Source: Terriglobia bacterium (GTDB lineage: Bacteria; Acidobacteriota; Terriglobia; Terriglobales; Acidobacteriaceae). Taken from it: 64,000 bases of DNA. The position numbers were made by a program, and so were the translations under genes. Location of the stretch: NCBI GenBank assembly GCA_020072585.1, contig JAIQGL010000020.1, forward strand, positions 1-64,000. The letters run 5' to 3'. Numbering within the stretch: position 1 is the first letter of the stretch; every line of letters starts with the position of its first letter. A model generated the notes under the pieces. The model was not told the origin of the DNA and ran no database searches. It saw only the letters and a list, made by a program, of their open reading frames with translations. This document shows, in pieces, positions 23,855-32,571 of this stretch.

Positions 23855-25519
23855 CTAGTTTTCTAAATCAGAAAAGTGTTTCAATCCTGCCTGCTGCCCT
23901 GCCTGCTTCGGCTTTTGTGTGGGCACAGGGCGTGAGAAGTGCCGGATCACAACGTCATCGCCAATCGCGTTTTCAAACTGCTGCGCAACCAGGTGTTGTG
24001 CCTGCTGAATGCGCGGTGAAGGCTTTGCCGGTGTTTGCGGGTTGGCCTGCGCCTGTGTGGTTGCCCCAGGTTGTGCTGGTTTTAACGGCGTTGGTTTTGA
24101 CGCTGTCTGCACGCCTGCCGGAGGCTGTGGTTTAGCCGAACCAGTCTGCACGGTTACACCACCAGTCTGCACGGTTACACCGCCGGTCTGCACGGTAACG
24201 CCTCCGCTCTGTGTGGCTTCGCCATTCGAGGCATGGTTTGCCGGGCTGGCCAGCGGCGTTCGCGAATGAAACAACCCCAGGGCGATTCCCATGATAAACA
24301 GTGCGCTCACAGCCACGGCGCCTGTAAGAATGGCGCGCAAGGGCGGGTTAATCCGCTGCCAGAGATGGACCGGAACCGGTGGAACGTCTGCGCGACCTTG
24401 CCTCATGGCTGCTGGCGCAGGCACTGAAGAAACAACGGGTGCCATTTCGCGTTCGCGGTTCCTGGAGTTTTCCCGGGGGGCTTCCCTGGAGTCTTCCCAA
24501 AGAGTGCTCCGTGCATCCATGCTCCGGTCAGACAGCCTTTCTTCGTGCAAACTTTGCTCTGACTGGCTCGGTTCATGCAAACCTGGCTCCCGTTGACGGA
24601 CCAATTCCATCAGGCGGGCTGCTGCCAGCTCGCGTGCGGCTTCCAGTTCCGCCGCGCGCTGTTGGGCGTCTGCTCTGCGTTGTTCAAGATCAAGCAGGCG
24701 CGCCGCATGTGCGGCCCGCGCTTCTGCTGAACGGACCTGCGCCCGCTTCTTGTATTCCTGAAAGTGGTCGCGGACTGATGCCGCCGTGGATGAGGTCAAG
24801 GCCAGTGCGTCTGCCCAGGTCCTTGCCGCTATTTTCGCGCCACTCTCCAGCACGTTATTTCGAGGGTCGTCATTTCCGGACTTGTTGTTGTGAAGATCGC
24901 TGGCCTGTGTCTGTTGCGCGCGAGTTCCTGGTGCGCTGAACGGCGTCAGCTGCGCCAGGTATGGCATGGGATCAGCGGCCCTGGATGGTTCTGAAAATGC
25001 AGCGGGTTCATCCAGGAAAGCCACCGGCGGAAGTGGCTCCTGCTCCATTACTGGTATATCAATGACCGCGGCCGGCATTTCAATCACGGGAGCAAATGCG
25101 GCTTCAAATTCGCGTTCAGGATCGCGCTGCTCTGAGGCTTCGGCGGTCAGCTCCTCTGTATGTCCGGCCATGGATTGTGCATTCACCGGGGCTGTGGGGC
25201 TTGGCTGGTTTTTCAAAGTTTCGGGTTGCAAAGCGCCGGATCGCGAAATACCGGGTTGCAAGACAGTGGGTTGCACAACACTGGGTTGCAAGACCCCCGG
25301 TGCAACCGCCACGTCAGCTTCCAGTTCCGTTGCCAGGTCGGCCGCGCGTGCCAGCACGTCCGTCCGTTCGCAGACTTCAAACTCAATTTCCAGATCGGCG
25401 GGAGCAAGGTGTGCCTGGTCCGGGCTGACCACCTCAACCGTATAGCCTTGTTGCTGCAATTGACTGGAAAGGTCCGTGGTACGTTCGGGATTGCGCGTAA
25501 ATATGCGAGCCAGTGGCAT
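23855..25519 (-). CDS. Large Ala/Pro-rich single-pass membrane protein, unknown
   Basis: 554 residues from the ATG at 25519 (GGGAGG upstream; the frame is open to 25576 without support). N-terminal ~75 residues (MPLARIFTRNPERTTDLSSQ...) form a compact conserved-looking domain. A Gln/Pro-rich tract with VLQP-type repeats, a coiled-coil-like Arg/Glu/Ala region (RLLDLEQRRADAQQRAAELE), one transmembrane helix near 393-418 (AILTGAVAVSALFIMGIALG) and a tail follow. After the helix, TGGVTVQ is repeated three times (21-bp units, 24140-24205). The topology suggests a cytoplasmic N-terminus and an exported Pro/Gln-rich tail. No family recognised. Confidence 0.75.
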   Translation of the reverse strand: MPLARIFTRNPERTTDLSSQLQQQGYTVEVVSPDQAHLAPADLEIEFEVCERTDVLARAADLATELEADVAVAPGVLQPSVVQPTVLQPGISRSGALQPETLKNQPSPTAPVNAQSMAGHTEELTAEASEQRDPEREFEAAFAPVIEMPAAVIDIPVMEQEPLPPVAFLDEPAAFSEPSRAADPMPYLAQLTPFSAPGTRAQQTQASDLHNNKSGNDDPRNNVLESGAKIAARTWADALALTSSTAASVRDHFQEYKKRAQVRSAEARAAHAARLLDLEQRRADAQQRAAELEAARELAAARLMELVRQREPGLHEPSQSEQSLHEERLSDRSMDARSTLWEDSREAPRENSRNREREMAPVVSSVPAPAAMRQGRADVPPVPVHLWQRINPPLRAILTGAVAVSALFIMGIALGLFHSRTPLASPANHASNGEATQSGGVTVQTGGVTVQTGGVTVQTGSAKPQPPAGVQTASKPTPLKPAQPGATTQAQANPQTPAKPSPRIQQAQHLVAQQFENAIGDDVVIRHFSRPVPTQKPKQAGQQAGLKHFSDLEN

Positions 25520-25649
25520 GGAGGAGCCACCTCCCAGAAATTTGTAACTTGGGTGCCGGACCAACTCCGGCCACACGAGTTAATAGTACAGCAGTGGCGT
25601 GATAATTTAGACGCAAATTGCCGGGCGAGGGGTGTCCGGAAGGTGACTA

Positions 25650-25853
25650 TTAGTTCACTTCGGCAAAATCCATACCGTCGGCATACTGCAGGCCGGCGAT
25701 CTGCTTTGCGTGATGCTGCACTTCCAGATAAGCCGTCATAATCGCAATATGAATCGACTCACGTTGGGCTGCACTGGTGCATTCGGTACGAATGCGGTCA
25801 AGTTCCAGATACCGGTCATGGGCCTGCACGAATTTATTAACGACTTTATTCAT
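25650..25853 (-). CDS. Small hypothetical helical protein
   Basis: 67 residues, MNKVVNKFVQAHDRYLELDR then a helical acidic/basic stretch with Cys25, ending YADGMDFAEVN. No domain recognised. It is the only sound frame in 25577-26106, and the ATG is preceded by a modest purine tract (TGGTGAAAC). The flanking 25854-26106 contains a short direct repeat AACGTTAC(T/C)TGCA around 25935-25965 and nothing else. Confidence 0.55.
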   Translation of the reverse strand: MNKVVNKFVQAHDRYLELDRIRTECTSAAQRESIHIAIMTAYLEVQHHAKQIAGLQYADGMDFAEVN

Positions 25854-26106
25854 AGTTTCACCATTGTTCTGGCTGTGAGCGCAACCGCGAATCGCTCAAA
25901 GACCTTAGAACTCTGCTTAGTATCCACTAGCAAAGTAACGTTACCTGCATAACGTTACTTGCACGGTGCAGAAGCAGTTTGCGTCCTGGCCCGGACAATT
26001 TTCTGTGAGATGAATCACAGCCGTTGCCGATGCCGGACAGCACTGAAGCAGAACAAAATCAAAAACTGAGAATCATCTTATCTTTCCCATGCTGCAGCTG
26101 AACCTT

Positions 26107-26559
26107 TTATGCCGGCTCTTCTGAGTAGACTGATTCTTCCGGAGCGTCCGTGTAGCTCTCAAAATCAACTCTGTAGCCGTCCGGATCGCGCAGCGATGTG
26201 ACCCACATGCTATTTCCCACAAAAGGCTTCTGCGCTTCAATGCCCCGGGCAATCACCTGCCGATAGATCGCCAGTGCATCTCTGCAAATGAAGCAGATTG
26301 AAACGCCGGCGCCCAGTTTTCCCTCTGGACTTCCCGAATTTGGATGGTGATCTTTGCGAAATTCCTGCAGCATCAGGGCCGCCTCGCCTAGCTCCAGCCA
26401 GCACCAGCGCACCTTGCCATCACCATCGGGTGTCCATTTTTTCGTCATCTCAAAGCCGAGCCCGTCCACGTAAAAACGCAGAGACGCCTCCATGCTGGAA
26501 ACCATAAAGAACGGCACCGCCTGTTGAACGTTCACTTCGATCTTTGTCTGTGTTGGCAT
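26107..26559 (-). CDS. VOC (glyoxalase/bleomycin-resistance fold) family protein
   Basis: 150 residues with paired beta-alpha-beta-beta-beta modules: AVPFFMVSSMEASLRFYVDG, WTPDGDGKVRWCWLELGEA and the second module GAGVSICFICRDALAIYRQV, SLRDPDGYRVDFES with the metal-ligand-like Glu near the end. VOC proteins isomerise, dioxygenate or bind small molecules; nothing here fixes the substrate. Standalone gene, about 110 bp from glcF on the same strand. Confidence 0.88.
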   Translation of the reverse strand: MPTQTKIEVNVQQAVPFFMVSSMEASLRFYVDGLGFEMTKKWTPDGDGKVRWCWLELGEAALMLQEFRKDHHPNSGSPEGKLGAGVSICFICRDALAIYRQVIARGIEAQKPFVGNSMWVTSLRDPDGYRVDFESYTDAPEESVYSEEPA

Positions 26560-26670
26560 GATGAATCCTCATAAACGGACGGTTGGGATTTCCGTCCCGC
26601 TGTTTCAGGTTTAGCCTTTAGCCGAAGCCGCACACGCAACCTGCTTTTGCTAACGGCCAATTGCCAATTG

Positions 26671-27996
26671 CTAACTGCTCGCGTACGCCTCATCCAGCAG
26701 CTCGATCACATGTTTTACTGGGGTCTTCAGGCCGTGCTGCTCCATACCCGCACGCAACTGGATCATGCAACCCACGTTGGCCGTGGCCAGCATGTCATAG
26801 GAGACAGAAGTTACGTCTTCCATCTTTTTTTCCAGGATCTTCATGGAGAGCTCGTTTTGCGCCACGTTATAAACTCCCGCGCTGCCGCAACACTGGTCAG
26901 AGTGCGGCAACTCCACCAGCTCGCACCCGATGGCCGTCAGCAACTCGCGCGGCTGCGTGCGGATGCGCTGGGCGTTGGCCAGATGGCACGGGTCCTGGTA
27001 CGCAACTTTCTGGCCGATCTTCCTCTTCGGCGTTCTCAGGCCAATGCCAGCCAGGTACTCGGTCACGTCTTTCATCTTGGCCGTAAATTCTTTGGCCCGG
27101 CTTAAGTACGCCGGATCGTTTTCCAGCAGGTCGTCATACTCTTTCATGTTCGATCCGCAGCCAGCGGCGTTGGTCACAAAGGCGTCATAGCTGCCGCCAA
27201 GAAATATGTTTATGTTGTGCCGCGCCAGTTCGCGGGCTTCATCACGCAGGCCGGCATGGGCGTGCAGAGCGCCGCAGCAGCCCTGGCCCTGGGGAATGTG
27301 GACCTCAATCCCGTTCTGCGTGAGCACATTTAGCGTGGCCCGGTTCAGGTGTGAGAACGCGACATTATTAATGCATCCGGCAACAAAGGCGACTGTGCCT
27401 CTCTTCTCGCCCACGGCGGGGAAGACCTTGCCGATCTCGCCGAAGAAAAACTCCCGGTCGATCTGCGGCGAGAGTCTATCCAGGTCCGCCACGCCCATCA
27501 GCTTCAGCAACCCGGACTTCCGTACCAGGGTTTGTAAGCCGGATCGCTGATAGAAACGCATGGTCCCAGCCACAAAACGCAGCGTGTCGAAATTAGGAAT
27601 TACCCTGTTATAGAAGAAGTTTCGCAGCGTCCGCTGGATGAATGGCCGCTTATAGCCTTGCTCAATCTGGGCCCGCGCCCGCTCCACAATGCGTCCGTAC
27701 TTTACGCCGGAAGGGCAGGCAATTTCACATGCCACGCAGCCCAGGCAGCGGTCAATATGCGTCACGAACGTATCGCCCAGCGGCATCCTGCCTTCATTCA
27801 CCTGTAGCATCTGGTAGATGCGTCCGCGGGGTGAATCCATCTCATTGCCCAGCAGTTTGTAGGTAGGGCAGTGGTTCAGGCAGAGTCCGCAGTGCACACA
27901 GGTGGAGAGCAGCTCCCAGCTTGGCCGGTCGTGTACCGCGACCACTGGCTTCAGCGAGTCATGCACATGAGGTTCAGGCGCGGTTGTCTCAGACAA
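26671..27996 (-). CDS. glcF: Glycolate oxidase iron-sulfur subunit GlcF
   Basis: 441 residues. Two 4Fe-4S ferredoxin motifs lie near the N-terminus (CVHCGLCLNHCP and CLGCVACEIACP), followed by two CCG domains (QGCCGALHAHAG and DQCCGSAGVYN) typical of subunits that pass electrons from flavin to quinone. Together with GlcD and GlcE it oxidises glycolate (or a related 2-hydroxyacid such as lactate) to the 2-oxoacid. Last gene of glcDEF; its start overlaps glcE by 8 bp. Confidence 0.95.
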   Translation of the reverse strand: MSETTAPEPHVHDSLKPVVAVHDRPSWELLSTCVHCGLCLNHCPTYKLLGNEMDSPRGRIYQMLQVNEGRMPLGDTFVTHIDRCLGCVACEIACPSGVKYGRIVERARAQIEQGYKRPFIQRTLRNFFYNRVIPNFDTLRFVAGTMRFYQRSGLQTLVRKSGLLKLMGVADLDRLSPQIDREFFFGEIGKVFPAVGEKRGTVAFVAGCINNVAFSHLNRATLNVLTQNGIEVHIPQGQGCCGALHAHAGLRDEARELARHNINIFLGGSYDAFVTNAAGCGSNMKEYDDLLENDPAYLSRAKEFTAKMKDVTEYLAGIGLRTPKRKIGQKVAYQDPCHLANAQRIRTQPRELLTAIGCELVELPHSDQCCGSAGVYNVAQNELSMKILEKKMEDVTSVSYDMLATANVGCMIQLRAGMEQHGLKTPVKHVIELLDEAYASS

Positions 27997-29356
27997 TGAA
28001 TCTTCCCCTGTTCAGAATATTTTTGGGATCAATGGCCCGCTTCACTGCGCGCATCATATTCACATCGGTGGGCGTGGTGCCCCAGACGTCAAAGTGGTGC
28101 TTGGCCTCCATGGGGCAGTGGGCCACCTCGGCGGAGGAGCCCGGCGGCAGCATTCCACGAAATGCGGAAACACAGTTGGCATATTGCATGGCGGAAGGCG
28201 GATCGACCGACAGAGGCAGGAATGCCAGCACCAGATTGCCCGTGGCCGCTCGCCCCACGGCGGCAGGAATCAAATTGTAATCCGGCGCTGCGCGCTCCAT
28301 CGCCTGCAACGCGGGGCCCACGCTCTGGATGGCCAGATGCGTGTACATCACCATCGCATTCTGGTGCCGGGCCAGCACGCTTTGTTCAAAGTGGGAAATC
28401 CATCGCCAGAATTGTTCTTCCCGCACTCCTTCCAGCGTGCGCGTTACCGCAGTGCCCAGTTCGCGGGCATAGCGGGCCAGCACGTTGTCGCTGCCGGCGG
28501 CGCGCAGAACAACTTGCCACTCCTCGGCGGGCAGTGACAAAGGTTGTTCCGGGACGTAGTCGTCAGGATCATGCACCGGACCGGGATTGCGCAGATACTC
28601 CATCGCTCGCGGCGAGATGATCTCCATGCACATGGGAGTAAGCGGCGACTGAAAGAGGCGTGTCCTGAATTGCAGCGTCTCTTCAAGCGAGTGAAATGAG
28701 CAGATAAACGTTCGCGTCTGCCTGGGGCGGGGAAAGACCTTGAAGTTGGCCCGCGTCATCACGGCCAGTGATCCATAACTGCCCGTGAGCAGCTTCATCA
28801 GATCGTAGCCGGCAACGTTCTTTACCACGCGTCCGCCGCCCTTCACCACTTTGCCGTCGGTGGTGACGAACTGAATGCCGATCAGAAAGTCCCGCATGTG
28901 GCCGAAGGTGGATTTGAGCGGCCCGGCCGCGCCCGTTGCCAGCAACCCGCCGATGGTGGACCGCTCCAGATTAGCGGCATCGCACGGCACCCACTGCTGG
29001 TGTTCTCCAAGCCGGCGCTGCATCTCGGCAAACGGCATGCCTGCCGCCACGGCAATTGTCAAATCGCCCGGATCGTACTCTTCAATCTTGTTCAAACGCG
29101 CGGTACTGAGCAGAATGTCAATGCGCTCCGGCACTCCGCCAATCTGCTGCCGGGTCAGGCCGCCCGCGGGCGCCACCACCAGGGCACGCTCATTCGCCAG
29201 CCGCAAAACCGCGCCCACTTCTTCCGCTGAGCCAGGATGGACCACCACCGCGGGAACTATGCCGTTGATATCGAACGCAGTGCTGCTCACGTGGCTTGCG
29301 CCGACAATCGCGGCCAGATCGCGATCAAGCGAAGCCGGACTACTTACCGTGTTCAT
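27989..29356 (-). CDS. glcE: Glycolate oxidase FAD-binding subunit GlcE
   Basis: 455 residues of the FAD-linked oxidase (PCMH/VAO) family: AVVVHPGSAEEVGAVLRLAN, APAGGLTRQQIGG, STIGGLLATGAAGPLKSTFG and GGRVVKNVAGYDLMKLLTGS. It is the shorter flavin-domain partner of GlcD and lies between glcD and glcF with overlaps on both sides (4 bp and 8 bp), as expected for a complex made in equal amounts. Confidence 0.94.
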   Translation of the reverse strand: MNTVSSPASLDRDLAAIVGASHVSSTAFDINGIVPAVVVHPGSAEEVGAVLRLANERALVVAPAGGLTRQQIGGVPERIDILLSTARLNKIEEYDPGDLTIAVAAGMPFAEMQRRLGEHQQWVPCDAANLERSTIGGLLATGAAGPLKSTFGHMRDFLIGIQFVTTDGKVVKGGGRVVKNVAGYDLMKLLTGSYGSLAVMTRANFKVFPRPRQTRTFICSFHSLEETLQFRTRLFQSPLTPMCMEIISPRAMEYLRNPGPVHDPDDYVPEQPLSLPAEEWQVVLRAAGSDNVLARYARELGTAVTRTLEGVREEQFWRWISHFEQSVLARHQNAMVMYTHLAIQSVGPALQAMERAAPDYNLIPAAVGRAATGNLVLAFLPLSVDPPSAMQYANCVSAFRGMLPPGSSAEVAHCPMEAKHHFDVWGTTPTDVNMMRAVKRAIDPKNILNRGRFIV

Positions 29357-30798
29357 GCCTGCACTCCCTCCACGGGCTCAATCCTGGCTTTGGGCAGAGG
29401 GCCGGTGATCTCGCGGCAGAAGTGCAGATCAGGAATCATCTTCTGCGGATTAAGAATGGACTCGGGATTGAAGGCGTTGCGCAGCCGCACCATCACCTCC
29501 AGATCGTCCTCAGTGAACATGGCGGTCATCAGCCCCATTTTTTCCAGGCCTACGCCGTGTTCGCCCGTGATCGATCCGCCAAACTTCAGGCAGCACGCCA
29601 TGATTTCTTTCGCTGCTTTGCGGCTGTTTTCCGTCTGCTTGGGATCGCGGCTATCAAAAAGAATCAGCGGATGAAGGTTGCCATCGCCGGCATGGAAGAC
29701 GTTGCCGATAATCAGATTGTATTTTTTGCTGATGCGCTCGATCTCCGCCAGCGTGTACGGGACTTTGGTGCGGGGAATCACGCCATCCTGCGTGTAATAA
29801 GAAGGAGAAACCCGCCCCACGGAGCCGAAGGCGGTTTTACGGCCCAGCCACAAAAGCTGGCGCTGCTTTTCGTCCTTGGCATGGCGAACTTCCCGCGCCT
29901 TCTGTTGCAGGCAGACCTCGCTCACCGCTTTGGCCTGCTCCTCCACAACTTCCCGCATGCCCTCAAGCTCAATCAACAGCACTGCCGCCGCATCTTCCGG
30001 ATAACCTGCGTGTACATTGGCTTCCACGCAACGGACCATCCAGCCGTCCAGCATTTCCAGGGCCGCCGGTGTTACGCCGCTCTGTGTGATTGCCACCACG
30101 GTATTCGCGGCATCTTCCACGGTGTTGTAGATCGCCAGCAACGTGGCTACATGCTCCGGCAGCTTGGTTAGTTTCACGGTGATTCGCGTCACCACGCCCA
30201 TGGTGCCTTCCGATCCCACAAAGAAGCCGGTCAGGTCCAGGCCGGTGGAATCCTGCGCTTTGCCGCCCAGTTCAATCACTTTCCCGTCCGGCAGCACAAC
30301 TTCAAGTCCGGTGACATGGTTCACTGTTACGCCCAGCGCGAGTGTATGTGGTCCGCCGGAATTTTCGGCAACATTCCCGCCGATGGTGCAGGCCTTCTGG
30401 CTGGATGGATCGGGTGCATAGTAGTAGCCATGCTTGACTGTGGCATTGCTCAGCTCAAGATTCACCACCCCCGGTTCCACCACGGCCCTCTGGTTGGGGA
30501 CGTCAATTTCCAGGATCTTGTTCATGCGCGCCAGTGAAAGCACGATTGCCTCCCGCCGTGCGATGGCCCCGCCGCTCAGCCCCGTGCCTGCTCCGCGCGG
30601 CACAACAGGAATCTTTTTCTCGCTGGCCAGCCGCATGATCTGCGAAACCTGCTGCGTGTTCTGGGCAAATACCACCGCGCCGGGACGGTGCTTATCCACG
30701 CCCGCGTCATACTCATAGAGCATGAGCTCTTCCGGGCGGTCCAGTACTGCGTCTTTGCCTGCAATTTTTTTGAGTTGGCGAAGAATCGAGGAGTCCAT
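29353..30798 (-). CDS. glcD: Glycolate oxidase catalytic FAD subunit GlcD
   Basis: 481 residues. FAD-binding PCMH motifs PVVPRGAGTGLSGGAIARR and TIGGNVAENSGGPHTLALG, plus the C-terminal substrate domain with HAGDGNLHPLILFD and GSITGEHGVGLEKMG. It carries the flavin at which glycolate, or a similar 2-hydroxyacid, is oxidised. First gene of the glcDEF operon. No regulator such as GlcC is next to it. D-lactate dehydrogenases share the fold; the three-subunit layout favours glycolate oxidase. Confidence 0.94.
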   Translation of the reverse strand: MDSSILRQLKKIAGKDAVLDRPEELMLYEYDAGVDKHRPGAVVFAQNTQQVSQIMRLASEKKIPVVPRGAGTGLSGGAIARREAIVLSLARMNKILEIDVPNQRAVVEPGVVNLELSNATVKHGYYYAPDPSSQKACTIGGNVAENSGGPHTLALGVTVNHVTGLEVVLPDGKVIELGGKAQDSTGLDLTGFFVGSEGTMGVVTRITVKLTKLPEHVATLLAIYNTVEDAANTVVAITQSGVTPAALEMLDGWMVRCVEANVHAGYPEDAAAVLLIELEGMREVVEEQAKAVSEVCLQQKAREVRHAKDEKQRQLLWLGRKTAFGSVGRVSPSYYTQDGVIPRTKVPYTLAEIERISKKYNLIIGNVFHAGDGNLHPLILFDSRDPKQTENSRKAAKEIMACCLKFGGSITGEHGVGLEKMGLMTAMFTEDDLEVMVRLRNAFNPESILNPQKMIPDLHFCREITGPLPKARIEPVEGVQA

Positions 30799-31011
30799 GG
30801 ATTGTCAGCCTCTTGCGCCTTCTGTGTGTTCCTGAAATTCGAGCTTTGCCTGATTGCCTAAATTGTAAACCTTCAGGCGGAAATCGCCAGAATGGAATGA
30901 TTGTCCCTCCAGGCATTGCCATCTCTGCGGCTGAAAGGGAACCCATGGCGCTTAACGTTATTGCTAGTGTTACGAAAAAGGGGGCTTCTCGCCCGAAACG
31001 GAGGATTTGAG

Positions 31012-31344
31012 ATGGGTATATTTTTTACTTCGCCAAAGCCCGCGGCGCCAGCTATCCAGGAGGCGCTCGAGTCTGCATTGACACAGGACCCAAAAGCGCT
31101 TGCCGCGCCGCTAAAAACTGAGGCCGCCGCCAGGGCCCACGCGCTGGCGCAAACAACCGCACCTCAGTTCAACCTGAGGAACTTTGTACTTGCATTGATC
31201 ATCTCGGCGGTCCTGTTGGCCGTCGCAATCTGGGCGGACGATCAGCACAAGGAAATTTCGAAGGCTTTGATGACTTCCTTTACGTCCTTTAGCGGTATTG
31301 TGCTGGGGTTGCTGGGTGGCGAAGCGCAGAAGTCTGCTAGTTAA
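31012..31344 (+). CDS. Small two-helix membrane protein, unknown
   Basis: 110 residues from the ATG at 31012, chosen because GGAGG (31000-31004) lies 7 bases before it; the frame is open to 30901 without a ribosome site. The N-terminal half is Ala-rich and soluble, then LRNFVLALIISAVLLAVAIW forms a membrane helix and SFSGIVLGLLGGE a second hydrophobic segment. No family recognised. It stands alone, divergent from glcD. Confidence 0.75.
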   Translation: MGIFFTSPKPAAPAIQEALESALTQDPKALAAPLKTEAAARAHALAQTTAPQFNLRNFVLALIISAVLLAVAIWADDQHKEISKALMTSFTSFSGIVLGLLGGEAQKSAS

Positions 31345-31369
31345 GAAGCAATAGGAGGCGCGATAGGCT

Positions 31370-31594
31370 TTACAAGCCCAGCGTTACATACTGCGTGCGC
31401 CGATGGAGCGCATGGCCTGCGTACTGCCATTTGGCCTGGAAAAAGACGCTCCCTTTGACGCAAAAACGATGCACTGCGATCTGGGCTTTCCTCAACACGA
31501 GCCTCGGTGAGTGGGAATCCGCGCACATCCACCGGTCATGCGTTGCCGGATCCAGTCCCAGTTTCTCAATCGTTTTGCAGATTTCGCATTTCAT
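31370..31594 (-). CDS. Possible small CxxC protein
   Basis: 74 residues beginning MKCEICKTIEKLGLDPATHD, with a CxxC pair plus further Cys and His residues, suggestive of a small metal-binding protein. No ribosome site is obvious and no family is recognised, so it may be non-coding. The rest of the 465-bp gap (31345-31809) holds a CACTGAT-type short direct repeat at about 31750-31778 and no other gene. Confidence 0.4.
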   Translation of the reverse strand: MKCEICKTIEKLGLDPATHDRWMCADSHSPRLVLRKAQIAVHRFCVKGSVFFQAKWQYAGHALHRRTQYVTLGL

Positions 31595-31809
31595 GGCTGT
31601 ATGCTCACTAGGTAGGAACCCTTAAGCGGCAAAAGAGTTGTGCAGCTCTGGATCTTTCCTGCCTGTCTTTACTTAAAGATTCCCTCCTTCACAAAAAGTT
31701 ACACGAACCCGTTCGCGGGACCTTAGTCCGGCTGCGCTCAAAAAACCTCACCACTGATTTCACTGATCACACTGATCTGAAAATAAGACCGGAGTTTCCC
31801 TCTACAGAG

Positions 31810-32571
31810 TCACTGCTCATCGCTCAGCTCCACCGTCTCTCCGTCTTCGGGGATAGCCACCAGCGTGCCGGCTGAGCGGGCCTGCTCTGCCAACTCCTCT
31901 CGCGTGAGCAGGCAGTGGTTAATCGCCTCCATGTGGACGGCGATCACCTTCGCGTTCGGTGCTGCGCGGCATACCCGCACCACATCTCCCGCCGTCATGG
32001 TGATGGGATCGCCGTGCAGGAACTGGGCTGCTCCTGCGTTCACCACAATTACATTCGGACTATGTTCTTTGATGGTCTTTGCTACCTGGTCATACCAGAT
32101 TGTGTCGCCGGTGATGTAGATGGTCGGCTCGCCCTCACTGCTGAGGATGTAGCCGCTCGAAGGAGCCATGGCGCGTGCAATCTCTCCTGAGCCGTGCTGC
32201 GCTGGGGTGCGCGTGACGCAGATGTGACTCCAGTGTTTCTTGTCATGCACCGCTGAGGCATTCACAAAATGCACTGCTTCCATCTTTTGCAGGTCTTCCG
32301 GCTGGCACAGCAGCGGCAGGTCTTTGGGCACAAGCTGGATTGCGGCGTCGTCCCAGTGGTCGCGATGCGTATGTGTGACCAGCACCAGTTGCACACCATC
32401 CAGCACCTGCTCCACCGGAAAGGGAAGCGGCACCAGCGGGTTCGGGCGCGGACGCGGCGAATTCTGGATGGCTGCCATCGCTCCCGTATCGCTCAGCATG
32501 GGATCAACCAGCAACTTCATTCCTGCATAGTCCAGCAACAGAGTTGCGTGGCGGACAAGTTGCAGCTTCAT
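31810..32571 (-). CDS. MBL-fold metallohydrolase (UlaG-like)
   Basis: 253 residues from the ATG at 32571, which overlaps the stop of the upstream HDAC-like gene (ATGA). Metallo-beta-lactamase fold with MKLQLVRHATLLLDYAGMKL, LVTHTHRDHWDD (HxHxDH variant: HTHRDH), ITGDTIWYD and VIAVHMEAINHCLLTREEL. Such UlaG/RNase-Z-like hydrolases act on lactones or phosphoesters; the substrate is not evident. Translational coupling suggests it works with the deacetylase-like protein. Confidence 0.9.
   Translation of the reverse strand: MKLQLVRHATLLLDYAGMKLLVDPMLSDTGAMAAIQNSPRPRPNPLVPLPFPVEQVLDGVQLVLVTHTHRDHWDDAAIQLVPKDLPLLCQPEDLQKMEAVHFVNASAVHDKKHWSHICVTRTPAQHGSGEIARAMAPSSGYILSSEGEPTIYITGDTIWYDQVAKTIKEHSPNVIVVNAGAAQFLHGDPITMTAGDVVRVCRAAPNAKVIAVHMEAINHCLLTREELAEQARSAGTLVAIPEDGETVELSDEQ

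Noticed and set aside
24009-24269. Plus-strand Cys/Thr/Pro repeat peptide (CTVTPPV type)
   Set aside because: It is the antisense reading of the TGGVTVQ repeat in the larger minus-strand gene.
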